Source: Tupaia tana (taxonomy: Eukaryota; Chordata; Mammalia; Scandentia; Tupaiidae). Taken from it: DNA of 64,000 nucleotides. A model generated the notes under the pieces. That model made no database searches, was not told the origin of the DNA, and worked only from the letters and a program-made list of their open reading frames with translations. A program made the translations under genes and the position numbers. Shown here piece by piece: positions 52,801 through 55,851 of the stretch. Position 1 is the first letter of the stretch, and each line of letters starts with the position of its first letter. Location: assembly GCA_026018925.1 (NCBI GenBank), contig JAKSZU010000027.1:3605531-3669530 (forward strand). The letters run 5' to 3'.

Positions 52801-54970
52801 TTAAAAAAGAAACTAATGTAATTTTAGACGAGATATTCTTATATAAGGCAAATTGAATATTCTAAAAAATTAAAATACTAATTATATAAAGTCTAATAGT
52901 TCATATAGGCAAAGAAATACAGAAATACAGATAAACATGAGGAAGGAAGGCAGGCCTCTGGATGTGGCATGTGTGCACACGAATACTCATTATTGAGAAA
53001 TACCCATCATTCTGCCTCATCGGGGAATAGAGTCAACTCATGTTAAGTTTACCAATTTAAGTGCCAATATGTACAATTTTAATATTTTTGCCTGTAGTCT
53101 TCTTAAACAGAGTATATGAAATGTCCTGACAATATTACTAATTACTGAACCCTGAGATAACGCAAGAACCCCTTTGAGACACAAATGAGGTTTGGGTCAA
53201 GCTGTCCGCTCCCACCCTAAATGGCTTGCCACTGCCAAACTTTCAAGGTTTTAGGATTTCTTTTCATAGATTTTTGGCCATGATGTACTATTTCTTGCTT
53301 CTAAAGTATGAGTAGAGTTAGCGGAGTCCCACCACTGAAAACAAATGTTGTTTCTATTAAAATTTTTTTGTTGTTGTTAATTTGCCAGGGGACGTGTGTA
53401 CTTTCTGGAGAGAAAGAAAAAGAAAAAGAGAGAGAAAGAGAGCGAAGGGATCCCCCATAGGGGATGGGAATGCTGTAATCCCTTCTCCTCCATTTCTCCC
53501 TTCAGGATTTTGGGCATACACGTGGGCACAAAGCCTAGTGTATATATATATATATATATTTTTTTTTTTTTCTTTTTTTGGAGAGGTTTTTGCTATAGGG
53601 CGCGTGCGCTCGCCAGACAGACAGAGACAGAAAGACAGAAAGCGAGAAATCACCCCCCCAGGGGGGATGGTCACGCCGCAATCCCTTCTCCTCCATTATC
53701 CTCTCTGGATCTTGGGCACGCACGCACACGCGCCTGACGTGAGTTTAAGCCACCGGGTCCGGGACTCAAACCGCGGTAGACCACATGGGAGTCCAGCGAC
53801 ATAACCATTACGCCAAGTGCTGGTCCCGCCCAGTATATTTAAACTGCCAGGTCTGGGACTTGAACAGCCAGCCAGCCATGTGGGATCCAGTACTCTTCAC
53901 CACTATGCCACTGGCTGGCCCAGGTGTTTCTAATTGGCTATGAATGGGGGCTCCAAGACATTATGCTTCTGGGAAAAGGAGTGGAAAATACAAGTTCTGA
54001 GTAAGAGCCTGAAGGGCCCTCTGGGTAGAGTACATGGGGCGGTCACGACCAGGAGGGCCCGACAGAACTGAGCCTCCCAGAGCCTCTGCAGCCAGGGCCA
54101 CCTCCTTCCCGCACGAGCCGAGACAGGGATCAGAGGGTTCGCGGTGCCCTCTGCTGCTCTAACACCTGCGGCTCTCGCTTTCGGTGCGTGGAATCTGAGC
54201 CTTATCTTGCCTGCCTGAGGTTGTGTGTGTGTTTGCTCCTTAAGACCCGAGCTTGCTCTCCTTAGATGTGAAGCTCCTGGGTGTGAGACGGCAAGCCTGT
54301 GGCACGCCCCCCAAAGCCCTGCCGTGCGCTCATCGTCCTAACGCTAGACCACGCCAGACCCGTGGGGCTGGGACCTGGCACGTCAGTGCTCTTCGTTAGA
54401 CATCACTCCACAGTCAGCGTGGGACACGGTCCACAGGCCTCCCGGTCTGACTGTGACCGTCATGCCATCGTACGTGTGGGCACCCAGGCCCTAAACGCAA
54501 ACATGCTGGAACAGAAAGGTTACAAAGGTATCTTGCCGGGCCATCTCATAAGACGTTCTTAATTAAGAACAACACAGCATATCCTATTCCACACGGGAAG
54601 GAGGAGATGGAGCAGGTTTTGCTCTGCCGTCTGTCTCCGGGACACCATCTCCCGCAGGCAGAGGTGGGTCTGGGCGACCGTGTCCCTGGGACTTACTGCT
54701 GGCCTCTTCCTACCTTTGTCCAGCTGCACCGGCATGCTCTCCGACTTCATCAGCCGCTGCTGCGGCTGCAGGTGATGCCTGGGGGCCTCTGCTGAGGTCC
54801 TGGCGGGAATCCCGGAGGAGGAGGAGGAGCCGCTGCCACTGCTGCTACTCCCAAGTACAGAGCCGCCCGTGCTACCTGGAGCCATGGCCGGGGAAATCAG
54901 CTTTCTTCCAAAATTAATCAGGCTATTGGAGACCTTATTTATATTCAGGGGAGCTCCTTTGGCATTGGCT
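3513..54970 (-). CDS. TBC1D5: TBC1D5, C-terminal part (six exons; 5' part outside the window)
   Basis: Joining complement exons 54714-54970, 41285-41448, 17786-17885, 8421-8500, 7524-7655 and 3513-3803 gives an uninterrupted 340-residue C-terminal segment with a GT donor at each internal junction, AG acceptors and compatible phases throughout. I recognise it as TBC1D5 by the segments [51 protein letters not shown] and the end [11 protein letters not shown]. Known for the family: a TBC-domain Rab7 GAP that binds VPS29 in retromer on late endosomes, limits retromer recruitment, and moves to autophagosomes through LC3-interacting regions. The catalytic TBC domain is absent here and must lie upstream, beyond 64000. 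What is visible is the low-complexity Ser-rich linker, a Ser/Arg-rich segment, a predicted helical (coiled-coil-like) segment of about 100 residues, and the acidic/Ser-rich tail with the terminal LIR. No frameshift or in-frame stop was seen, so the gene looks intact. Confidence 0.93.
4155..4259 (+). repeat. tRNA-derived SINE, 3' part, old class
   Basis: It contains the body segment gcatgaccacgcccgtcg, a ctctccctctc tract and ggcaagtgcacatg, then an A-rich end. The tRNA head is not recognisable. Confidence 0.6.
4297..4525 (-). repeat. tRNA-derived SINE, old class
   Basis: In minus sense it starts at gggccagccagtggcg, carries the diagnostic ggatccca stretch, and ends at the ttgctataagg complement. 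Confidence 0.85.
4769..5070 (+). repeat. tRNA-derived SINE, long class
   Basis: It starts ggggccagaaggtggcataa (A box region), has a B-box-like agtttgagtcctgg and the body gagaatggaggagaaggg, and ends ctatagcaaaaatctctc followed by a (CAAAA)n tail. Confidence 0.92.
5291..5545 (+). repeat. tRNA-derived SINE, long class
   Basis: It has B box gcagttcgagtcctgg, a (TG)n expansion near 5394-5410, the body gagaatggagaacgaggg, and the end gccctacagccaaatttaaa. Confidence 0.9.
5748..5984 (-). repeat. tRNA-derived SINE, long class
   Basis: A T-run at 5749-5768 represents the tail, followed by ggtttttgctaagggcacgtg. It ends near catgtgggagtccag at the head. Confidence 0.85.
6035..6242 (+). repeat. Possible second, diverged tRNA-like SINE
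   Basis: The head tggacggtggtgcagtggtaa and an A-rich end (gaaaaaaaaaatcttaaaaaataaaag) bracket about 200 bp with tgtctctctcactcg before the tail. It differs from the main family in the middle, so it may be an older family or a strongly diverged copy. Confidence 0.4.
6650..6863 (-). repeat. tRNA-derived SINE, long class
   Basis: It reads aaggtttttgctgcagggtg, then gagaaatcacctcccgggggg, and ends aactgtggtcggccag ... gcctgctggccc. Confidence 0.9.
7524..7655 (-). CDS. TBC1D5: TBC1D5 penultimate coding exon
   Basis: 132 bp, phase 0 at both ends. The acceptor is tttctttgaaaactag|ATCAAAG and the donor is GAGCAG|gtgcctgg. It encodes 44 residues, [20 protein letters not shown], then [11 protein letters not shown], then a Gly/Arg/Gln-rich end ([13 protein letters not shown]). 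The helical part is typical of the gene; the GC-rich glycine-rich end is low complexity and probably the least conserved part of the C-terminus. The plus-strand ORFs across this exon are shadows. Confidence 0.92.
8421..8500 (-). CDS. TBC1D5: TBC1D5 coding exon, helical segment (third from the 3' end)
   Basis: 80 bp. The acceptor is ctattttcag|TAAATATT, where TA completes a valine codon (G|TA) started in the previous exon. The donor is AAACAG|gtatgtgtt in phase 0. It encodes 26 complete residues, [20 protein letters not shown] then LAGLKQ, continuing the helical region. Although it begins with TAA, that triplet is out of frame once spliced. The intron to the next exon is only about 765 bp. Confidence 0.93.
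8501..9687. other. Intron stretch with no assigned feature
   Basis: Unique-looking, moderately GC-rich TBC1D5 intron sequence. I see no SINE, exon or RNA gene in it. Confidence 0.4.
9688..9940 (+). repeat. tRNA-derived SINE, long class, well preserved
   Basis: It starts ggggccagcagatggcacaa, has B box gcggttcgagtcctgg, and ends gctctatagcaaaaatctct with an A-rich tail. Confidence 0.93.
9941..11873. other. Intron stretch with no assigned feature
   Basis: About 1.9 kb without recognisable repeat or exon. ORFs up to 209 aa occur on both strands over the same GC-rich bases (11084-11724) and do not resemble any protein I know. Confidence 0.4.
11874..12126 (+). repeat. tRNA-derived SINE, long class
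   Basis: It starts agggccagcaggtggcatgg, has B box gcggttcaagtccc, and ends cctatggcaaacactgaaaa. Confidence 0.92.
12127..14152. other. Intron stretch with no assigned feature
   Basis: GC-rich to 12.9 kb, then an AT-rich stretch at about 12.9-13.15 kb, then GC-rich again. I see no repeat or exon. Long ORFs at 12212-12902 overlap on opposite strands, indicating compositional openness. Confidence 0.4.
14153..14504. repeat. Minisatellite, 49-50 bp unit, about seven copies
   Basis: The unit begins ggctcacggccaccctgggc and ends acgacagaggtccgcag. Copies differ mainly by gcccgcagcag versus gcccacaggcag (the 50-bp form) and by ggg/agg. The array is open in several frames on both strands, which explains the long ORFs across it. 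Confidence 0.95.
14592..14861 (+). repeat. tRNA-derived SINE, old class
   Basis: It reads gggccggcctggagcacagt, then agatcccacagggccgac, with B-box-like tggttcgaatcctgg. The body attacgggatgacagccccg is followed by an A-rich tail. Confidence 0.88.
14925..15000 (+). repeat. MIR-like ancient repeat
   Basis: The stretch gcggtcctggtcctggctct ... cactgtctgggaccctggac resembles the MIR core (a diverged 'tagtcctggctctgccactga' pattern). Confidence 0.4.
15140..15340 (+). repeat. tRNA-derived SINE, short class, with (TAA)n tail
   Basis: The head aggccagcaggtggtgtggt and B box gcagttcgagtcctgg are followed directly by gctcgctttctcac, so the central body is missing. The (TAA)n tail at about 15280-15316 is a microsatellite. 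Confidence 0.9.
15345..16720. other. Intron stretch with no assigned interspersed repeat
   Basis: Apart from the 14-bp tandem repeat, this is unique-looking sequence, AT-rich after 15.8 kb. I see no exon signals. Confidence 0.4.
15628..15668. repeat. 14-bp tandem repeat, three copies
   Basis: The unit ctctgccacgcccc is repeated three times. Confidence 0.9.
16726..16930 (-). repeat. 7SL-derived SINE-like element
   Basis: A T-run at 16726-16740 is followed by two blocks complementary to 7SL/Alu/B1 sequence: tcctgcctcagcctcccag near 16791 and cctgcctcagcctccctgag near 16873, the latter followed by ctgctgggttcacaggtacatcacc and gcctggctttt. Read on the minus strand this is a GCCAGGC...GGAGGCTGAGGCAGG arrangement. 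The duplicated GGAGGCTGAGGCAGG block suggests a dimer or internal duplication. Confidence 0.75.
17477..17642 (+). repeat. tRNA-derived SINE, short class
   Basis: It reads gtggcgctaggctcccacat, B box agggttcgagtcctgg, then directly gcttgctttctctttccc and tctctggtcaaaac, with an A/T-rich tail. It lies about 145 bp from a TBC1D5 exon. Confidence 0.88.
17786..17885 (-). CDS. TBC1D5: TBC1D5 coding exon, start of the helical segment (fourth from the 3' end)
   Basis: 100 bp. The acceptor on the minus strand is ccttcattttag|GAAGAAGAG in phase 0; the donor is CATCTCG|gtgggtgac in phase 1. It encodes 33 residues, [20 protein letters not shown] followed by [13 protein letters not shown], plus the first base of a valine codon. 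The Leu/Glu/Gln spacing suggests an amphipathic helix or coiled coil. Two short-class SINEs flank the exon closely, at about 17477-17642 on the donor side and 18052-18190 on the acceptor side; neither touches a splice site. Confidence 0.93.
18052..18190 (+). repeat. tRNA-derived SINE, short class, head deleted
   Basis: The head gagctggcaggcggcgtggt joins directly to the B box gttcgaatccctgacc, losing the spacer between A and B boxes. It ends with the short-class body and a poly(A) tail. Confidence 0.85.
18191..18859. other. Intron stretch with no assigned feature
   Basis: AT-rich sequence with a short (TA)n at about 18599-18611. No exon or known repeat recognised. Confidence 0.35.
18860..19115 (+). 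repeat. tRNA-derived SINE, long class, with internal (CA)n
   Basis: It starts ggggccagccggtggcgtgg and has a body with ggggattgtggtgtggcc. A (CA)n microsatellite at about 19049-19083 grows from the gcaagtacacac segment. It ends gatggcaaaagcctg. Confidence 0.92.
19325..19571 (+). repeat. tRNA-derived SINE, long class
   Basis: It reads gcagcagatggcatagtagt, B box gcggttcgagtccc, body ggttgtggtgtggccattcc, and ends gaggcaaaaagctctt. Confidence 0.92.
19740..19981 (-). repeat. tRNA-derived SINE, long class, with a 16-G run
   Basis: Minus-sense copy ending at the head as cacctgctggcccc. The cccctggggg element of the body has become a run of 16 G at 19823-19838. Confidence 0.9.
19982..20885. other. 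Intron stretch with no assigned feature
   Basis: About 900 bp, GC-rich to 20.3 kb, with no recognisable repeat or exon. Confidence 0.35.
20890..21000 (+). repeat. MIR-like ancient repeat
   Basis: The pattern acgcccgggttcaagttgga ... ctctgccgggtgctcgctgt ... gacgagttccttcatctcc follows the MIR core order: a tRNA-like 'cctgggttcaaatc' region, then 'ctctgccacttactagctgtgt', then 'aagttacttaacctc'. Confidence 0.65.
21118..21393 (-). repeat. tRNA-derived SINE, long class
   Basis: A (TTA)n tail complement at about 21120-21133 is followed by cctatagggcgtgtgtgctc and gttggccacgccacagtccc, a (CA/CG)n stretch, and the head end cacctgctggccct. Confidence 0.9.
21700..21800 (-). repeat. MIR-like ancient repeat
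   Basis: The stretch gtttaatcctcacaaagacctgagaggcgg matches the antisense MIR pattern 'tttaatcctcacaacaaccctatgaggtagg'. Confidence 0.55.
21800..22345. other. Intron stretch with no assigned feature
   Basis: Unique-looking sequence with no exon or repeat recognised. Confidence 0.3.
22370..22905. repeat. Minisatellite with a 77-bp higher-order unit (34 + 43 bp)
   Basis: Two related monomers alternate: a 34-bp form (ggacagagaggtagaggcag ... gccgt) and a 43-bp form with an extra 9-bp gagaggcag-type duplication. Together they make a 77-bp period, seen in the regular restart of matching frames at 22411, 22488, 22565 and 22642. The ends of the array carry only 43-44 bp forms. Because 77 is not a multiple of three, the array is open in several frames on both strands, giving artefactual ORFs. 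Confidence 0.95.
23575..23700 (+). repeat. MIR-like ancient repeat
   Basis: The order cccgtttcctgtgcgtaaag ... gacagtaatagctccacctc ... gtgaagtgctttgcacagta matches the 3' half of MIR. Confidence 0.6.
23822..24115. repeat. Minisatellite with alternating A/B monomers, period about 115 bp
   Basis: Five monomers of about 55-60 bp share atgctcagtgactcacacac and cgccccacacgg but alternate between type A (gggtcctacacgtggaatgc) and type B (ggatcctcagcgtcaaatgc) in the order A-B-A-B-A. A (CA)n-rich spacer lies in each. Confidence 0.95.
24178..24418 (+). repeat. tRNA-derived SINE, long class, diverged
   Basis: It starts gaggccagcgggtggcacga, has a B-box region gtggtttgactcccgg, and ends cttatggcaaacacaaaac with an A-rich tail. 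Confidence 0.88.
24419..24932. other. A-rich intron stretch
   Basis: Strongly A-rich sequence with (CAAAA)n at about 24836-24872. No exon or named repeat recognised. Confidence 0.4.
24950..25208 (-). repeat. tRNA-derived SINE, young long class, with perfect 17-bp target-site duplication
   Basis: It is flanked by gccctggacagaatttt at 24933-24949 and 25209-25225. Inside are a short T tail, gagaggttttcgctataggg, the CpG-rich body, and the head end aactgctggttc. Confidence 0.95.
25289..25499 (-). repeat. tRNA-derived SINE, long class, tail end lost
   Basis: It begins in the body (acagtggaagtgaaagtgag) and runs to the head (accacctggtggccct). The tail/T-run part is missing. Confidence 0.88.
25705..25800 (+). 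repeat. Ancient mammal-wide repeat, family uncertain
   Basis: gagctggaatggtctctaga followed by gatcatgtgtttgcacac and tttgtacagataaagacact resembles the old mammalian pattern 'ggaccttagagatcatctagtcc ... ttttacagatgagg'. Confidence 0.45.
26400..26611 (-). repeat. tRNA-derived SINE, old class
   Basis: It contains cgtggtcacgccacaatccc, gcatgttttacaagctataa and catgggatctggctcc, and ends ggctggcccc. Confidence 0.85.
26725..26965 (+). repeat. tRNA-derived SINE, long class, with a duplicated anticodon-arm region
   Basis: It starts ggggtcagcatgtggcaagg. The segment cacatggctgaccacatggttgaccacggtt carries a local duplication of the 'acatggctgacc' piece before the B-box region. Confidence 0.88.
27170..27255 (+). 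repeat. MIR-like ancient repeat
   Basis: The run cttctctatgcctcagccgt-ctcatctgtaaactgggagg matches the MIR hallmark 'cctcagtttcctcatctgtaaaatgggg', followed by gtgacctcatagtg. Confidence 0.75.
27409..27661 (-). repeat. tRNA-derived SINE, long class, with short target-site duplication
   Basis: The T-run and gagagatttttgcaataggg begin the copy and cacctgctggccct ends it. The 9-mer gtaatcaat flanks it on both sides (near 27396 and 27663). Confidence 0.92.
27720..27910 (-). repeat. tRNA-derived SINE, old, diverged
   Basis: It reads gtgcatgcactcaccagagg, gtgtggtcacactgcggctc and tcagactgcggtcagccacg. Head and tail are degraded. Confidence 0.65.
29205..29257. other. Imperfect hairpin with TGACG arms
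   Basis: Arms agagtcatgacg (29210-29221) and cgtcatgactct (29243-29254) are perfect reverse complements across a 21-base A/T-rich loop. Pairing extends outward through gtcag/ctgac with a 3-base bulge, giving 15-bp arms. The arms contain TGACG/CGTCA half sites like those bound by CREB/AP-1 family factors. Confidence 0.7.
30110..30250 (+). repeat. Possible MIR-like ancient repeat
   Basis: gtgctgggtaagtgactgac ... ccagttcctcactgggaaga ... ctggggtaaatgctgcc follows MIR order loosely. Confidence 0.35.
31609..31752 (+). repeat. tRNA-derived SINE, short class
   Basis: The head gggctggcatggagtgtgga and B box gtggttcgagtctc are followed directly by gcttgctttctcactctc and tctggtcaaattttaa, then an A/T-rich tail. 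Confidence 0.9.
31948..32225 (+). repeat. tRNA-derived SINE, young long class, with target-site duplication
   Basis: It is flanked by acagcttcctgg at 31936-31947 and 32226-32237 (16 of 17 bases match if extended upstream). It starts ggaccagcagttaacataat and ends gtcctatagcaaaaacccct plus a long A tail. Confidence 0.95.
32238..33269. other. Intron stretch with no assigned feature
   Basis: About 1 kb of unique-looking sequence with no repeat or exon recognised. Confidence 0.35.
33275..33542 (-). repeat. tRNA-derived SINE, young long class
   Basis: A (TTTA)n tail complement precedes gagaggtttttgctatagag. It ends aactgctggtccc. Approximate duplications ggaatgtattttt and ggaatgcatttta flank it. 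Confidence 0.92.
34110..34333 (-). repeat. tRNA-derived SINE, long class, tail truncated
   Basis: It reads gtgtgtgtgctcaccagaga ... gatggccatgccataatccc ... ttctgctggtcccag. Confidence 0.9.
34334..35678. other. Intron stretch with no assigned feature
   Basis: About 1.3 kb, AT-rich, repeat-poor and unique-looking. No exon supported. Confidence 0.4.
35695..35952 (-). repeat. tRNA-derived SINE, young long class, with target-site duplication
   Basis: It is flanked by cccaccgatggctttt (35679-35694) and cccaccaatggctttt (35953-35968), 15 of 16 identical. The CpG-rich body cgcacacgcgcccggcgtga is little decayed. Confidence 0.95.
35969..37058. other. Intron stretch with no assigned feature
   Basis: About 1.1 kb, GC-rich at 36.05-36.6 kb. 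A 182-codon open frame on the minus strand (36410-36958) has no similarity I recognise and no splice or promoter context. Confidence 0.35.
37059..37324 (-). repeat. tRNA-derived SINE, long class, with target-site duplication
   Basis: The 10-mer agttactatt occurs just before (near 37044) and just after (near 37328) the copy. It reads gaggtttctgccttagggtg to tcatttgctggtccc. Confidence 0.88.
37526..37679 (-). repeat. tRNA-derived SINE, short class, with 14-bp target-site duplication
   Basis: It is flanked by acctcttaattttt at 37512-37525 and 37680-37693. Internally ttggccagatagggacagac, then gagaaagtaagctgctaggt, and the B-box complement ggactcgaactgc; the central body is missing. Confidence 0.92.
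37738..37979 (+). repeat. tRNA-derived SINE, old class
   Basis: The head cagtgtggcacactggttag leads to gggatcaaatcctgaaccgg, the body aggactgtggtgtgatcagg, and the end taagctctggcaattgaaaa. Confidence 0.8.
38090..39250. repeat. Old T-rich interspersed repeat, family not determined
   Basis: Long T-rich, C-containing sequence with phrases such as ggaacttctattgtttagat, cctggatcagttctctaatt, tctggagatacttcaac and ctaagagctctttattttca. I associate this type of sequence with ancient LINE-like repeats read in antisense, but cannot name the family. Confidence 0.45.
39399..39439. repeat. (TG)n microsatellite
   Basis: An alternating TG run with CG interruptions near its end. Confidence 0.9.
40026..40293 (-). 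repeat. tRNA-derived SINE, long class, with imperfect target-site duplication
   Basis: The T-rich tail and gagagacttttgcgataggg begin the copy; atctgctggcccc ends it. cattcagctcttct and cattctgctcttct flank it. Confidence 0.92.
40370..40470 (-). repeat. MIR-like ancient repeat
   Basis: ccaatgaggtggttaaaaca ... aggctgagtctcttgcccaa-ggacacaaaaggtcatacag matches antisense MIR ('gaggctcagagaggttaagtgacttgcccaaggtcacacag'). Confidence 0.7.
40795..40850. repeat. (TA)n microsatellite
   Basis: An uninterrupted TA run of about 28 units. Confidence 0.97.
41040..41125 (+). repeat. Possible MIR-like ancient repeat
   Basis: gaaagatctgggctaaggta ... tcagttgttacctacccaca resembles MIR 5' half loosely. 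Confidence 0.35.
41285..41448 (-). CDS. TBC1D5: TBC1D5 coding exon, Ser/Arg-rich segment (fifth from the 3' end)
   Basis: 164 bp. The acceptor on the minus strand is tcttccttttctcttacag, followed by GA that completes the split glycine codon. The donor is GAGTCT|gtaagtag, near consensus and phase 0. It encodes 54 complete residues, [20 protein letters not shown] through [15 protein letters not shown]. The basic, Ser-rich composition suggests a phosphorylated flexible region leading into the helical segment of the next exon. The flanking introns are long (13.3 kb upstream, 23.4 kb downstream). The short ORF read on the plus strand over this exon is a shadow. Confidence 0.93.
41449..42470. other. 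Intron stretch with no assigned feature
   Basis: About 1 kb directly upstream (in transcript sense) of the Ser/Arg-rich exon. No repeat or further exon recognised. Confidence 0.35.
42471..42724 (-). repeat. tRNA-derived SINE, young long class
   Basis: A 20-T run precedes cctatacggcacatgcactc. The body cccccaggggggatggccatg and head end aactgctggtcct are clear. A few bases (the second 'ctccattct') are deleted. Confidence 0.93.
42935..43212 (+). repeat. tRNA-derived SINE, long class
   Basis: It reads ggggccagcaggtggcgtag, B box gtggttcgagtcttgg, and ends ccttaggcaaaaacctctaa. Confidence 0.94.
43213..43677. other. Intron stretch with no assigned feature
   Basis: Unique-looking sequence with no repeat or exon recognised. 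Confidence 0.3.
43678..43845 (+). repeat. tRNA-derived SINE, short class
   Basis: The head ggggaccagcaggtggcgca and the promoter region agggtttgcgtcctggac lead directly to gcgacttgctttctcgctct and tctctggtcaaacg; an (AATG)n tail follows. Confidence 0.92.
43860..44040 (+). repeat. Ancient interspersed repeat, family uncertain
   Basis: acagaggattggttctaggg ... ccagggatgcccgagtctct ... cgtataacctacgcacatcc ... gttacttaatgtaac follows a mammal-wide repeat I recognise by its 'ggattggttccagg ... gctcaagtccct ... cataacctacgcacatcct' order but cannot name. Confidence 0.55.
44410..44640 (-). repeat. tRNA-derived SINE, old class
   Basis: It reads cgtgccacaatcccttctcc, gagtgttttttaaactgcca, gcaatgtgggatccagctcc and ends agggctggt. 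Confidence 0.85.
44641..45085. other. Intron stretch with no assigned feature
   Basis: An A-run at about 44676-44692 is followed by AT-rich sequence with no named repeat. Confidence 0.3.
45086..45960 (+). mobile_element. L1 (LINE-1) 3' fragment, 5'-truncated
   Basis: Contains the C-terminal coding part of L1 ORF2 (segments such as gatcaaaacaacaatgagat, ccactgtggagaacaatttg, tatgatccagcaatcccact, gaatggttagaaaaactgtg, tcaatggaatactattcatc) followed by a G-rich 3'UTR (gaggagggtctgaggaaggacatttgggggaggg). It has frame-breaking differences and no intact ORF. No clear A tail is seen, so the right end is approximate. It is younger-looking than the L1 at 61-63.7 kb. Confidence 0.92.
45961..48149. 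other. Intron stretch with no assigned feature
   Basis: About 2.2 kb, AT-rich to 46.9 kb and then mixed. No tRNA-SINE, exon or RNA gene recognised. Confidence 0.4.
48150..48396 (-). repeat. tRNA-derived SINE, old class
   Basis: It reads cagcttttgttataaggtga, gaatggccacaccacatccc, caagtgggatccagcttcct and cacctgctggccct. Confidence 0.9.
48397..48736. other. Intron stretch with no assigned feature
   Basis: AT-rich unique-looking sequence. Confidence 0.3.
48737..49002 (+). repeat. tRNA-derived SINE, long class, with target-site duplication
   Basis: It is flanked by aaaaactatg at 48727-48736 and 49003-49012. It starts tgggccagcaggtgtcgtgc and ends cttatggcaaacacgtc plus a (CAAAA)n-like tail. 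Confidence 0.93.
49165..49367 (-). repeat. tRNA-derived SINE, old class, diverged
   Basis: It reads ggcatgtgtgtgccacagag, gcatggccacgccgcagtct, gtgtttctaagcttccagga and gtgggatccggatcc. Confidence 0.8.
49370..53364. other. Repeat-poor intronic block
   Basis: Nearly 4 kb without a recognisable copy of the main SINE family. A segment at about 50220-50420 starts with gagaaagagagagacagaga and could be an old SINE in minus sense, but I cannot align it to the family. A T-run lies at about 50573-50589. No exon signals were supported. Confidence 0.4.
53365..53921 (-). repeat. Old tRNA-derived SINE split by a younger copy
   Basis: The left part (53365-53544) reads aatttgccaggggacgtgtg ... gcacaaagcctagtg. 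The right part (53827-53921) resumes gcccagtatatttaaactgc ... catgtgggatccagtactc ... actggctggccc. Together they make one old-class copy interrupted between the body and the head. Confidence 0.92.
53545..53826 (-). repeat. Young tRNA-derived SINE nested in an old SINE
   Basis: A (TA)n and T-rich tail at about 53540-53579 precede gagaggtttttgctataggg. The CpG-rich body is hardly decayed; it ends gtgctggtccc. Approximate target-site duplications cctagtgtatata and cccagtatattta flank it. Confidence 0.93.
53922..54713. other. Intron stretch downstream of the Ser-rich exon
   Basis: About 800 bp of moderately GC-rich unique-looking sequence (transcript-downstream of the exon at 54714-54970). No repeat recognised. 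Confidence 0.35.
54714..54970 (-). CDS. TBC1D5: TBC1D5 coding exon, Ser-rich linker (sixth from the 3' end)
   Basis: 257 bp. On the minus strand the acceptor is a T-rich tract ending ttttttcacag, and the donor is AAAG|gtaggaag. The first base completes the preceding codon and the last base G is the first base of a glycine codon finished in the next exon (phase 1). It encodes 85 complete residues starting [20 protein letters not shown] and ending [14 protein letters not shown]. The middle is a Ser/Gly low-complexity tract with nine serines among eleven residues, encoded partly by TCC triplets (GGA on the plus strand near 54818-54830). This linker follows the TBC domain in the family and is expected to be disordered and phosphorylated; the latter is inference. 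The ATG inside it (plus-strand cat at 54883-54885) is an internal methionine, not a start. Confidence 0.93.
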
Positions 54971-55167
54971 CTGTGAAAAAATGAAGAGAGAGAGAATGAT
55001 TTAAACTAGCGGTGACTAGTTCCCACCCTCCACGGGGGTGAAGACAGTGCCTGTCTGCGTTGAAAAGGCCATTTACGAGGCAGTGCTGTAAAGTGGGACG
55101 TGAAAACTTACAAGTGGCCACAGAATAGTAAAATAACGGCCTTCTCCAGAACATGGCTCATGGAGTT

Positions 55168-55272
55168 TCATCCATTCATTCATTCATTCAGTCACTCAAC
55201 AAACAGGTCTGTTATGTGCCCGCCTGGACTGAGTTCTGGGGGTAAGCTTTGTTCCCCTTCTGGAACTTCAGA
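55168..55272 (+). repeat. Ancient mammal-wide repeat, family uncertain
   Basis: The (ATTC)n run is followed by agtcactcaacaaacaggtc ... gttatgtgcccgcctggact ... tctgggggtaagctttgttc. This is the familiar order 'attcattcaacaaatatttattgagc...tatgtgccaggcact...ctggggatacag' of old mammalian repeats. Confidence 0.55.
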
Positions 55273-55509
55273 TAATCACATGAATAAATGCATGCTGAAT
55301 CTGTACCGCAGGCTGTGACCGAGGGGGGCGGGGAGCACGTCCAGGTGCTCTCGGAAGACGATGCCTGTGACCCGAGGCTGAGAGGAGATTTTCCACAAGC
55401 CCCAGCACATGTAGGCCAGATGTACTCCGAGTGTGAAAGTAAATGCTTATAGGAGTCATGAAGTAAGTTGTTTAAAGTTATGTCAAGTGCCTGTTAAAAG
55501 TATTCAATG

Positions 55510-55668
55510 AGGTCAGCAGATGGCGTACTGGTTACATTGCTGGACTCCCACTTAGTCGGCTATGGTTCGAGTCCCAGACCCGGCGGTTTAAAACTCATGC
55601 CAGGTATGTGCGTGCGTGCCCAAAATCCCAAGAGAGAATGTAGAAGAGAATAAGGATGGCCATCCACC

Positions 55669-55699
<31 letters not shown>

Positions 55700-55755
55700 A
55701 TTTCTCTTTCTGTCTCTCTGGTGGGCACACACACCCTATAGCAAAAATCCCTAAA

Positions 55756-55756
<1 letters not shown>
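55510..55756 (+). repeat. tRNA-derived SINE, young long class, with internal (GT)n
   Basis: It starts ggtcagcagatggcgtactg, has B box atggttcgagtccc, a (GT)n at about 55672-55699 replacing part of the body, and ends accctatagcaaaaatccct. Confidence 0.93.

Positions 55757-55846
<90 letters not shown>
55757..55846. repeat. Compound microsatellite (CA)n(TA)n
   Basis: About 22 CA units are followed by about 23 TA units, placed exactly at the A-tail of the preceding SINE. Confidence 0.97.

Positions 55847-55851
<5 letters not shown>

Noticed and set aside
53382..53804. ORFs with '[16 protein letters not shown]'-type peptides, here and at most SINE positions
   Set aside because: They are translations of the tRNA-derived SINE, recurring at every copy.
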